Below, piece by piece: positions 42,632 through 50,491 of a stretch of DNA of 55,837 bases (the first letter of the stretch is position 1; the number at the start of each line of letters is the position of its first letter). The translations under genes and the position numbers were made by a program. Under the pieces are notes generated by a model. That model searched no databases, was not told the DNA's origin, and saw only the letters and a program-made list of their open reading frames with translations. Origin of the DNA: Bacteroides sp. CAG:530 (GTDB lineage Bacteria > Bacteroidota > Bacteroidia > Bacteroidales > Bacteroidaceae); the NCBI GenBank assembly GCA_000434735.1, contig FR881218.1, positions 1 to 55,837 on the forward strand. The letters are read 5' to 3'.

Positions 42632-43581
42632 AATACATTGTTTATAACGTTACCGTCTATATATGCTTTTACATTACTTACTGCCTGATTCATCAGTCGG
42701 ATGCGTGCCTCGCGGGTAGCCCATGCTATGTGAGGGGTGATGAAGCAATTATCCAATTCCACCAACGGACAGTCGGCTGTAGGAGGCTCTGAAACCAACA
42801 CGTCGAGTCCGGCTGCCGCCAACTTTCCGCTCTTCAGCGCATCGGCCAATGCCTGCTCGTTCACCAATCCGCCACGACCGGTATTGATAAGTATGGCTCC
42901 GTCTTTCATAGAGTTCAAGCTATCGGCATTGATAATCTCCTTAGTATCCGGAGTAAGCGGACAGTGCAACGTAAGGATATCTGATGCGGCAAACAATTCT
43001 GCCATATCCATCTTGACGCATCCTTCAGGAAGCTGAGATGCCGACTTTGACGTATATACCAATACCTTCATGCCGAACGCCAAAGCTACACGCGCCACCG
43101 CCTGACCAATGTGTCCGAAGCCAACGATGCCGATAGACTTACCAGCCAACTCTACAAGCGGAGTATCGTAGTAAGAAAAATCGACTTGCGATGACCATCT
43201 GCCACGCTGATTATCGTGCGCATAATGCCCTACTCGCTGAGTGATATTAAGGATGTGAGCGAATACCATCTGAGTTACCGAATCGGTACTGTAAGCAGGG
43301 ATGTTGGTAACTACCATTCCACGACGGCGAGCCTCATCTGTATCTACTACATTATATCCGGTAGCCAGCACGCCAATGTACTTAAGTAAAGGCAATTCGC
43401 TTAATTTCTTAGCGTCGAGCACCGTCTTGTTTGTCAGCACTACCTCAGACTTTGCCGCACGCTCTACTACCTGTTCGGGCAAAGTTCTATCATACACCGT
43501 AAGATTGCCCAAGGCTGCGAGAGCCTCCCACGACAAATCACCGGGATTTAAAGTATATCCGTCTAATACAACAATTTCCAT
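42628..43581 (-). CDS. D-2-hydroxyacid dehydrogenase (glycerate dehydrogenase-like)
   Basis: 317 residues. NAD-binding motif GIVGFGHIGQAV (151-162); the catalytic triad of the family is Arg236 (TGRGG), Glu265 (VSEPP) and His284 (TPHIAW). It reduces a 2-oxoacid or hydroxypyruvate, or the reverse; the exact substrate cannot be read. Upstream neighbour rarA lies 31 bases away on the same strand, and the C-GCAxxG-C-C gene overlaps downstream. Confidence 0.93.
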   Translation of the reverse strand: MEIVVLDGYTLNPGDLSWEALAALGNLTVYDRTLPEQVVERAAKSEVVLTNKTVLDAKKLSELPLLKYIGVLATGYNVVDTDEARRRGMVVTNIPAYSTDSVTQMVFAHILNITQRVGHYAHDNQRGRWSSQVDFSYYDTPLVELAGKSIGIVGFGHIGQAVARVALAFGMKVLVYTSKSASQLPEGCVKMDMAELFAASDILTLHCPLTPDTKEIINADSLNSMKDGAILINTGRGGLVNEQALADALKSGKLAAAGLDVLVSEPPTADCPLVELDNCFITPHIAWATREARIRLMNQAVSNVKAYIDGNVINNVL

Positions 43582-43612
43582 ACTCGTTATTTTTTGAATT
43601 TATTTTTGACTA

Positions 43613-44890
43613 TTATTTCTCAAACCGCTCGCCCCATAACTGAACCATGCGGTCTTTCAGCTTAGCTTCTGCCGGATTATCCTGCGCATGCCATATACGC
43701 TGATTCTGCACATCGTCGGGCAAGAACTGCTGCTGCACAAAGTTGCCTTTATAAGCATGGGCGTACTTATAGTCTTTTCCGTAGCCCAACTGCTTCATCA
43801 ACTTGGTAGGAGCATTGCGCAGATGAAGCGGAACCGGAAGATTTCCCGTCTGCTGAACCAACGACAATGCCGTGCCTATACCTTCGTAGGCAGAGTTACT
43901 CTTAGGACTTGTGGCCAAGTAAACCGTAGCCTCCGCCAGCGGTATGCGACCTTCGGGCCATCCTATCTTCATTACCGCATCAAAAGCGGCGTTAGCCAGC
44001 AGCAATGCGTTAGGATTAGCCAAGCCGATATCCTCGGCAGCAGAAATAACCAAACGCCGAGCTATAAAGGCGGGGTCTTCTCCACCCTCTACCATACGTG
44101 CCAACCAATAGAGAGCACCGTCGGGGTCACTGCCTCGGATAGACTTTATGAACGCCGAGATAATATCGTAGTGCATCTCGCCATCCTTATCGTACGCCAA
44201 CGGATTCTGCTGCAATCGTTCCATCACCTTTTCGTCGGTTATCACTATGTCAGCAGTATCGCCTTCGGCTTCTACTACCAGCTCTAATATGTTAAGCAGC
44301 TTACGGGCATCTCCTCCAGAATAGCGAAGCATGGCATCGGTCTCTTGCAGCTCGATATGCTTTTCGCGCAAGATAACATCTTTCTCTACCGCATGATGCA
44401 GTAACTCTAGCAAGTCTTCCTTCTCAAGCGATTTCAGCACATACAGCTGGCAACGCGACAATAGCGGACGAATAACCTCGAACGAAGGGTTCTCTGTAGT
44501 GGCACCTATCAAAGTGACCGTGCCTGTCTCTACCGCCCCAAGCAACGAGTCTTGCTGCGACTTGCTGAAGCGATGTATTTCATCGATAAATAATATAGGA
44601 CTTTGCTGCGAAAAGAACCTGTTGCTACGCGCCTTTTCTATGACATCGCGCACATCCTTCACGCCCGAAGTCACAGCACTCAACGTGTAAAAAGGAGTCT
44701 CCAACCTATTGGCTATAATCTGCGCCAAAGTGGTTTTTCCTACCCCAGGAGGTCCCCACAAAATAAAAGAAGAAATTCTACCGGAATCTATCATTCTACG
44801 CAATACCGCTCCCTCTCCAACGAGGTGCTTCTGCCCAATGTAATCGTCTAGTGTCTTAGGACGCATTCGTTCGGCTAAAGGTTGTGCCAT
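43613..44890 (-). CDS. rarA: Replication-associated recombination protein A (RarA/MgsA)
   Basis: 425 residues from ATG 44890 (MAQPLAERMRP). A longer frame reaches 44983 but starts in a hairpin and adds a membrane-like leader foreign to the family. Walker A is GPPGVGKTT (46-54), Walker B is FIDEIHRF (101-108). RarA is an AAA+ ATPase related to clamp-loader subunits that acts at stalled forks with SSB. Family length and the C-terminal PLHLRNAPTKLMKQLGYGKDYKYAH are typical. Confidence 0.96.
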   Translation of the reverse strand: MAQPLAERMRPKTLDDYIGQKHLVGEGAVLRRMIDSGRISSFILWGPPGVGKTTLAQIIANRLETPFYTLSAVTSGVKDVRDVIEKARSNRFFSQQSPILFIDEIHRFSKSQQDSLLGAVETGTVTLIGATTENPSFEVIRPLLSRCQLYVLKSLEKEDLLELLHHAVEKDVILREKHIELQETDAMLRYSGGDARKLLNILELVVEAEGDTADIVITDEKVMERLQQNPLAYDKDGEMHYDIISAFIKSIRGSDPDGALYWLARMVEGGEDPAFIARRLVISAAEDIGLANPNALLLANAAFDAVMKIGWPEGRIPLAEATVYLATSPKSNSAYEGIGTALSLVQQTGNLPVPLHLRNAPTKLMKQLGYGKDYKYAHAYKGNFVQQQFLPDDVQNQRIWHAQDNPAEAKLKDRMVQLWGERFEK

Positions 44891-44964
44891 ATAAACAAAA
44901 GATATAAATATTATTACCGCAAAATTAGCTATTAAAATCAAAATGGATGCAAACAAAATGGCAT

Positions 44965-44997
44965 AAAAAAAGCCTCTTTTCACAAAGAAGCTTTTTT
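44965..44997. terminator. Hairpin in the nadE-rarA gap
   Basis: An A-rich/T-rich hairpin with arms AAAAAAGCCTCTTT and AAAGAAGCTTTTTT lies in the 350-base gap between nadE and rarA and probably ends nadE transcription on the minus strand. The rest of the gap (44998-45240) is very AT-rich, with no gene seen; it presumably contains the rarA promoter near 44891-44930. Confidence 0.55.
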
Positions 44998-45240
44998 AAG
45001 TTTTCAATAGGTATTAGTTTTTTTTTAAGGTAAAAAGATTGTTTTCAGGATAACGCCACAAAGATGAGGCCTTTTTTTGAACTAAACAAATTAAAAACTA
45101 TGTCATACAACATATTTTTCCATTTAGTTTTATTTGCTTTTTATTTGTTTTATTCAAAAATTAGACACCATCCTGCACTGTGCTTTTTTATAACTTTTTC
45201 AATGTAGTTAATTTTATCGATTTTTTATTCCTTTAAGCAC

Positions 45241-47211
45241 TCAATTCTCGTCTAAAGCCTCGCATTCTGAAAGCCACATAGCAGAAGACGCATCACTTGG
45301 CATACGCCAGTCTCCTCTGGGGCTAAGAGAGACAGAACCTACCTTCGGTCCATCGGGCAGACAAGAACGTTTGAATTGTTGTGAAAAAAAACGTCGATAA
45401 AATGTAGTGAGCCACTTTTTAATTGTCGGTTTATCGTACGAAGCACCGAAAGCCAAAGTAGCCAGATAGTATATCTTGGCCGGACGGAATCCGAAGCGAA
45501 GAATGTTATACAAAAAGAAATCGTGCAACTCGTATGGTCCTACCAAATCTTCTGTCTTCTGCTTGATGTTTCCGTTCTCATCGGCCGGTATCAGTTCAGG
45601 GCTTATCGGGGTGTCTACAATGTCAAGCAAAGTCGCTTTAGAATCCGTGTCGACTCCTGTCTGCGCTACCCATGTAACAAGGTAACGAACCAAGGTTTTA
45701 GGCACGCTGGCATTAACGCCATACATCGACATATGGTCGCCGTTATACGTAGCCCATCCCAAAGCCAATTCAGACAGGTCGCCGGTACCAATTACCAACC
45801 CTCCTACCTTATTGGCATAGTCCATCAATATCTGAGTACGTTCACGTGCCTGACCGTTTTCGTAAGTCACATTATGTACAGACATATCGTGGTCTATATC
45901 TTTAAAGTGCTGAATGCACGATTCGCGGATGCTGATTTCGCGAGTGGTAACACGCAGTGAGCGCATCAAAGAGAGTGCGTTATTATAAGTACGGTCGGTA
46001 GTTCCGAATCCTGGCATCGTAATGCCTACAATTCCGTCGCGCGACAGTCCAAGTTTATCAAATGTCTTTACACACACCAAAAGAGCTAACGTAGAGTCGA
46101 GCCCCCCTGATATGCCCACTACTACAGTTTTGCAGCCAGTATGCACCAAACGCTTGGCAAGTCCGGCTACCTGAATAGAAAATATTTCTTCACAACGTTC
46201 GTCAAGTAACGTATCGCCATAAGGAACAAAAGGATGCGCATCGATAGCACGCGTAAGCTCAATATCCTTAGGCTGAACCATTTCGGTAGATACCGTAGTA
46301 AACTGAAGCGATTTGTTATCGCGAAGGCAAGAAGCGAAAGTAGTGTTATGCTGACGTTCGCCACGCAGACGTTCTATATCAAGCTCGCCCATCACCAACT
46401 GACGGGTGAAAGAGAATCGGCTTGAAGAGGCAAGCAATGAACCGTTTTCGTAAATCAAGGCGTTTCCGGCAAAGACTACATCGGTAGACGATTCTCCGAA
46501 TCCGCTAGATGCAAATACATAACCGCACAAGCAACGAGCCGACTGCTGCGCCAACAAAGAACGAAGATACTGATGCTTGCCAATATTCTCCGTATCGGCA
46601 GAAAGGTTAAAAATTACATCGGCACCAGCCAAAGCAAGCGTGCTGCTAGGAGGAACCGGAGCCCATACGTCTTCGCACAGCTCGATACCGAAGCAGAAAT
46701 CGGATGCATCGAAAAGTAGATTGGCACCCATCGGAACAGACTGCCCACACAAGCGAATCTTGCGTTCGCCATCTAACGTAGTAGCTGGAGCAAACCAACG
46801 CTTCTCATAAAACTCGCTATAGTTGGGCAAGTAAGTCTTAGGCACTACGCCCAGTATCTTACCCTTCTGAATAACTACTGCCGTGTTATACAATATGCCG
46901 CCTACCAAAACCGGCATACCCAATATAGAAATAATATCCAACTGACGGGTATTGTTCATCAGCTGCATAAGAGCTATCTCTGCCTGCTCAAGCAGCAACG
47001 CCTGTCCGAACAAGTCGCCGCAAGAATATCCCGTAAGGTTCAACTCCGGGAAAACAATAGCCTGCACATTATTCTCGTCAGCCTCAAAAATCATCTCTTC
47101 GGCCTGAGACGCATTATATCGACAATCTGCCACCTTAACCTGAGGAACGGCAGCCGCCCCCCCCCCACCCGGGGGCCCGCCCCCCGCCACTCTTACGAAT
47201 CCGTATTTCAT
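45241..47211 (-). CDS. nadE: Glutamine-dependent NAD+ synthetase NadE
   Basis: 656 residues from ATG 47211; the frame is open to 47268 but the leader is not homologous to the family. The N-terminal nitrilase-type glutaminase has Glu56 (FPELNLTGY), Lys125 (PKTYLPNY) and Cys179 (GIELCEDVW). The synthetase domain has the PP-loop VVGISGGLDSTLALL. It converts deamido-NAD to NAD using glutamine. Residues 10-18 are GGGPPGGGG, an apparent in-frame insertion between VRVA and AAVPQ, where the family runs straight through; it is encoded by an almost pure G/C tract. Divergent from the perR-like gene. Confidence 0.95.
   Translation of the reverse strand: MKYGFVRVAGGGPPGGGGAAAVPQVKVADCRYNASQAEEMIFEADENNVQAIVFPELNLTGYSCGDLFGQALLLEQAEIALMQLMNNTRQLDIISILGMPVLVGGILYNTAVVIQKGKILGVVPKTYLPNYSEFYEKRWFAPATTLDGERKIRLCGQSVPMGANLLFDASDFCFGIELCEDVWAPVPPSSTLALAGADVIFNLSADTENIGKHQYLRSLLAQQSARCLCGYVFASSGFGESSTDVVFAGNALIYENGSLLASSSRFSFTRQLVMGELDIERLRGERQHNTTFASCLRDNKSLQFTTVSTEMVQPKDIELTRAIDAHPFVPYGDTLLDERCEEIFSIQVAGLAKRLVHTGCKTVVVGISGGLDSTLALLVCVKTFDKLGLSRDGIVGITMPGFGTTDRTYNNALSLMRSLRVTTREISIRESCIQHFKDIDHDMSVHNVTYENGQARERTQILMDYANKVGGLVIGTGDLSELALGWATYNGDHMSMYGVNASVPKTLVRYLVTWVAQTGVDTDSKATLLDIVDTPISPELIPADENGNIKQKTEDLVGPYELHDFFLYNILRFGFRPAKIYYLATLAFGASYDKPTIKKWLTTFYRRFFSQQFKRSCLPDGPKVGSVSLSPRGDWRMPSDASSAMWLSECEALDEN
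47158..47184. other. Low-complexity G/C insertion in nadE
   Basis: Bases 47154-47188 contain only G and C apart from three A's or fewer, including a ten-C run (47157-47166) and a five-G run (47171-47175), in an AT-moderate genome. It adds Gly/Pro residues at the first beta strand of the nitrilase domain. Confidence 0.7.
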
Positions 47212-47351
47212 ATTCTTACTCCTTATTATATATACACTATAAAGAACGATGGTGCAAATATAATACAATAATGCGAATTGACTAATAAACGCCTATCTAA
47301 GTAATGTACCATCGGCATCATGAAACTAAAATTTCACACCCTTTCATAATC

Positions 47352-47365
47352 TTATAAATTTATAA
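47352..47365. promoter_or_regulatory. Palindrome resembling a PerR box
   Basis: TTATAAATTTATAA is a perfect 14-bp palindrome close to the PerR/Fur-type consensus (TTATAATnATTATAA), about 30 bases upstream of the perR promoter and between perR and nadE. AT-richness makes chance occurrence possible. Confidence 0.45.
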
Positions 47366-47395
47366 TAAAAACAATAAAAAAATTGCTTTAATCTT

Positions 47396-47425
47396 TTTGT
47401 ATTTCGAGAAAGCTTTATATCTTTG
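47396..47425 (+). promoter_or_regulatory. Promoter of the perR-rubrerythrin genes
   Basis: TTTG (47396-47399), 18-base spacer and TATCTTTG (47418-47425), the best -33/-7 pair in the window. The leader to ATG 47467 is about 35 bases. Confidence 0.7.
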
Positions 47426-47466
47426 CCCGTGAAATAAAGTTGTAACAATTACAATTAAATAATAAT

Positions 47467-47898
47467 ATGAATGTTTACGAATACCTGCTCAGCTATAATG
47501 TAAAGCCTTCGGTACAACGTATCGCTATCATGGATTATTTATTGAAACATAAAACACATCCAAGTATCGATGATATTTACCTGGCTTTATCTAAGAGCAT
47601 ACCAACTCTCTCTAAAACGACAGTTTACAACACCCTGAAACTGCTTACAGAGAACGGCGCAGCGCAAATGCTGACCATTGATGAACGCAACGCGTGTTTC
47701 GACGGAGACATAACGCCACATGCGCACTTTCAGTGCAAGGCTTGCGGAAAAATATTCGATGTCTTCGATATGCCAGAGAATCAATCGGCCGAATCACTAA
47801 AATCGGAAGGTTTCTGCATAGACGAAACACAGGTTTACTACAAAGGACTTTGCCCTTCATGCGCAAAGAAGAAATTGAAAAACGAAAAAGAACAATAA
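47467..47898 (+). CDS. Fur family transcriptional regulator, PerR-like
   Basis: 143 residues. The winged helix covers about 10-75 (SVQRIAIMDYLL, SKTTVYNTLKLL). The structural zinc cysteines Cys90, Cys93, Cys129, Cys132 are present (CKACG, CPSC), and regulatory metal ligands probably include His85 and His87 (PHAHF). The immediate downstream rubrerythrin, a peroxide-defence protein, argues for a PerR rather than Fur role. Probably autoregulated through the palindrome at 47352-47365. Confidence 0.88.
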   Translation: MNVYEYLLSYNVKPSVQRIAIMDYLLKHKTHPSIDDIYLALSKSIPTLSKTTVYNTLKLLTENGAAQMLTIDERNACFDGDITPHAHFQCKACGKIFDVFDMPENQSAESLKSEGFCIDETQVYYKGLCPSCAKKKLKNEKEQ

Positions 47899-47962
47899 TT
47901 AGGATATCAAAATAGATACCCAACATAAAACAATATAACTAACAACTTAAAAAATTTGACTT

Positions 47963-48514
47963 ATGAAAAAATTTATTTGTACTGTATGTGGTTACATTCA
48001 TGAAGGTGAAACAGCTCCAGAAAAGTGTCCGTTGTGTAATGCTCCTGCTTCTAAATTCAAAGAAATGGAAGAAACAGAAGGTGGACTTCAGTTTGCTGAC
48101 GAACACGTTATCGGCGTAGCTAAAGGTTGCGACGAAGAAATGATTAAGGACTTGAACAACCATTTCATGGGCGAATGCACAGAAGTAGGTATGTACTTGG
48201 CTATGAGCCGTCAGGCAGATCGTGAAGGTTATCCTGAAGTAGCTGAAGCTTTCAAACGCTATGCTTGGGAAGAAGCAGAACACGCTGCTAAATTCGCTGA
48301 ATTGCTGGGCGACTGCGTATGGGATACTAAGACTAACCTGGAAAAACGTATGAACGCTGAAAGCGGAGCTTGCGCTGACAAGAAACGTATCGCTACTCGC
48401 GCTAAGCAGTTGAACTTGGACGCTATCCACGATACTGTTCACGAAATGGCTAAAGACGAAGCTCGTCACGGTAAAGGTTTCGAAGGTTTGTACAAGAGAT
48501 ACTTCGGTAAATAA
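47963..48514 (+). CDS. Rubrerythrin with N-terminal rubredoxin domain (reverse rubrerythrin)
   Basis: 183 residues. Rubredoxin-like iron site: Cys6, Cys9 (CTVC), Cys22, Cys25 (CPLC). The ferritin-like four-helix domain follows from about residue 45, with metal ligands Glu71/Glu74 region (ECTEVGMYLA), EEAEH (Glu103-His107) and DEARH (165-169). The rubredoxin domain at the N-terminus rather than the C-terminus marks the reverse type. It reduces hydrogen peroxide, using electrons from rubredoxin/NADH oxidoreductases. Codons are heavily biased, suggesting high expression. It follows the perR-like gene by 64 bases. Confidence 0.93.
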   Translation: MKKFICTVCGYIHEGETAPEKCPLCNAPASKFKEMEETEGGLQFADEHVIGVAKGCDEEMIKDLNNHFMGECTEVGMYLAMSRQADREGYPEVAEAFKRYAWEEAEHAAKFAELLGDCVWDTKTNLEKRMNAESGACADKKRIATRAKQLNLDAIHDTVHEMAKDEARHGKGFEGLYKRYFGK

Positions 48515-48557
48515 TCAAGCCGCATAGAACAAAGCGATAATATCAGACGAAAATAAT

Positions 48558-48604
48558 AAGAGCCGCTCTCTGAATCTGCAATGATTTAAGAGCGGCTCTT
48601 TTAT
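48558..48604 (+). terminator. Terminator after rubrerythrin
   Basis: AAGAGCCGCTCT (48558-48569) pairs perfectly with AGAGCGGCTCTT (48589-48600), followed by T's. Confidence 0.85.
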
Positions 48605-48639
48605 TTCTGTTATTGCACATATACCATACGTATAAGTAC

Positions 48640-48684
48640 AAAAAAGATTGCCTCACACATATATATGAATGCGAGAGGCAATCT
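48640..48684 (-). terminator. Terminator after secG
   Basis: On the minus strand AGATTGCCTC (48675-48684) pairs with GAGGCAATCT (48645-48654), followed by a T run. Confidence 0.8.
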
Positions 48685-48704
48685 CTGTATAAGTTTTTAG
48701 AATA

Positions 48705-49106
48705 TTAATTCTGTGCGTTACCTTCAGCTGGTGCTTCAACTGGTGCAGCAGGTGCTTCATTTGATGCAGCAGGTGCAGCGGTAGCATCGTTCTGAGGAGC
48801 AGCAGCTCCGGCAGGCATATTATAAGGATTGGTTGCCTGTTCTTTCTTAGCTTGGTCCATGATAACTGAAGTACCCTGAGTAGCGCTAGGCAATACATAA
48901 GCAGCGGCAATGCTGATAACTACCATGAATACGGCAAGTCCCCAAGTTAATTTTTCAATGAAATCTGTTGTTTTACGAACTCCCATAATCTGATTGGAAG
49001 CAGCGAAACTAGAAGATAGGCCTCCTCCTTTAGAGTTCTGTACTAATACAACAAAGCACATCAGCACAGCAGCCAAGACTATAAGTCCAACTAATAATGA
49101 ATACAT
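48705..49106 (-). CDS. secG: Preprotein translocase subunit SecG
   Basis: 133 residues. Two transmembrane helices (about 2-22 and 53-72) flank the conserved loop QNSKGGGLSSSFAASNQIMGVRKTTDFIEK. SecG assists SecYE in protein export across the inner membrane. The C-terminus is an extended Ala/Pro-rich tail (repeating AAP and EAP units) of about 50 residues, common in Bacteroidetes SecG. It lies 7 bases downstream of the TPR gene and is the last gene of a four-gene unit with the sigma-54 activator and lptE. Confidence 0.92.
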   Translation of the reverse strand: MYSLLVGLIVLAAVLMCFVVLVQNSKGGGLSSSFAASNQIMGVRKTTDFIEKLTWGLAVFMVVISIAAAYVLPSATQGTSVIMDQAKKEQATNPYNMPAGAAAPQNDATAAPAASNEAPAAPVEAPAEGNAQN

Positions 49107-49113
49107 GTTCCTG

Positions 49114-49950
49114 TTATTTTGATTTTTCGTTAATAATCAGTTTTTCCAAAAATCTTATTTGGTCTGCAAAGTAAATGTTTTTTTTGGGATATTTCAAATT
49201 TAATTTCTTAATAATTTCAAGAGCCTTTTCATACCGGTGCTGACGGACATATATTTTTGCCAGTGTCTCTGTGAAGTAGCTTTCGTCTTCATCGGCTTCT
49301 ACTGCCTTTTCTGGCTGTTTCGTAGAGGTTTCATCGTCTTTCACGACTTCTTCTGCCGGAGATTCTTCAGATGTTTCCTCTTCTTCCGAGTTTTCTTCAA
49401 CCGGAGTTTCTTCCACTGGTACCTCTTCCTTGGGTTTCGGTTCTACCGACTCACTTCCCGACTGCTCTATGAAAGAGTCTATCAATTCTTGACCTTTCAG
49501 CGGAGCTACTTCCTGTTCTTCGGGCGTTGGTTCACTGCTCAATACCGACATATAGTCTACGCTCACCTCAACCGGGATCTTTAATGAAGGCTCCGGTTCA
49601 GCGTCATCGCCCGACAAGTCGGACAAGAACCTATCAATCAAATCGAGCGTTCTGTCGGCAGTACATTTATCCGCCGAAGCCTCGGCAGGTGCTTCATGAC
49701 GCTTCAAGACGAAACGCTCGCCCTCTATATAATAAAACAACACACTGAGGTCGGCCACGTAAAGAGCACTTTTTCTAAGCTCATCGGCAAACGAAGCGTC
49801 TTGCAGTAAGAAGAGGTTCTTAAGATACAGCAACCGTGCCGTCTGGAAATAAGGATAGCGGGCCAACAGTTCACGCAATTCGAACAAGCTCTCCTTATCG
49901 AGCATGGCCGGATGCGAAATCCACTCTTGTATTCGTTGTTGCGTAACCAT
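49114..49950 (-). CDS. TPR-containing protein with acidic linker
   Basis: 278 residues. The N-terminal ~100 residues are helical and conserved (ISHPAMLDKESLFELRELLARYPYFQTARLLYLKNL). The middle (about 105-215) is low-complexity and rich in Glu, Pro and Val. The C-terminus returns to a helical pair with TPR character (LAKIYVRQHRYEKALEIIKKLNLKYPKKNIYFADQIRFLEKLI). No signal peptide. Function is unknown; constant placement between lptE and secG in this kind of genome suggests an envelope-biogenesis role, an inference from context. Confidence 0.75.
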   Translation of the reverse strand: MVTQQRIQEWISHPAMLDKESLFELRELLARYPYFQTARLLYLKNLFLLQDASFADELRKSALYVADLSVLFYYIEGERFVLKRHEAPAEASADKCTADRTLDLIDRFLSDLSGDDAEPEPSLKIPVEVSVDYMSVLSSEPTPEEQEVAPLKGQELIDSFIEQSGSESVEPKPKEEVPVEETPVEENSEEEETSEESPAEEVVKDDETSTKQPEKAVEADEDESYFTETLAKIYVRQHRYEKALEIIKKLNLKYPKKNIYFADQIRFLEKLIINEKSK

Positions 49951-49957
49951 CCTTATA

Positions 49958-50491
49958 TTACCAATTTGCTACAGTTGCATTGAATATCTGGTCTACAATC
50001 TCATCAATCATCTGCTTAACAAGCGACTCTTGTACCGACGACAATTGCTGACTAGCGTTATACTCGCGACTAGATGAAAACTGCTTTTCGAAATCTTCAG
50101 AATGATTAGAGTTGTTTACGAAACGCACATTCACCGTCATTCTCAGTTCGGCCATAGTAGAATAACCATCAGAGCCTACACCTTTATTATACGCATCGTA
50201 ATTGGTGATTTCACCCGACAACTCCAAGTCGCCACCCTGACGAACCTGCTTCAATCGAGTCTGACGCATATAACTATCCTGCAAAGCCGTGTTAAACATC
50301 GACTCCATCGGTCCCCATACGAAAGCCGCAGAGCGGTTTGGAAAAGTTTCGAAAGAAATGGTTTTCACCTTATCGTAATTGATAGAAGCACCGTTGAATT
50401 TATACGATACAGAACATGCCACCAGCACACAAGCCAGCGTGCAGCACAACGATACAATCTTAAAATTCTTATTTATTCTTATCAAGTCCAT
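49958..50491 (-). CDS. lptE: LptE family LPS-assembly lipoprotein
   Basis: 177 residues with lipobox VLVAC at Cys26. The mature part matches LptE of Bacteroidetes: SVSYKFNGASINYDKVKTISFETFPNRSA, then an alternating domain with TRLKQVRQGGDLELSGEIT. LptE plugs LptD in the outer membrane and guides LPS insertion. The start overlaps the sigma-54 activator gene by 23 bases; no later ATG preserves the signal peptide, so overlap is probably real. Confidence 0.9.
   Translation of the reverse strand: MDLIRINKNFKIVSLCCTLACVLVACSVSYKFNGASINYDKVKTISFETFPNRSAAFVWGPMESMFNTALQDSYMRQTRLKQVRQGGDLELSGEITNYDAYNKGVGSDGYSTMAELRMTVNVRFVNNSNHSEDFEKQFSSSREYNASQQLSSVQESLVKQMIDEIVDQIFNATVANW

Noticed and set aside
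44891..44983. N-terminal extension of rarA with a membrane-like leader
   Set aside because: Begins in a terminator hairpin; RarA proteins start at the MAQPLAERMRP segment.
48653..48910. 85-residue minus-strand frame rich in Leu and His
   Set aside because: Out-of-frame shadow of the repetitive Ala/Pro tail of secG and its terminator.
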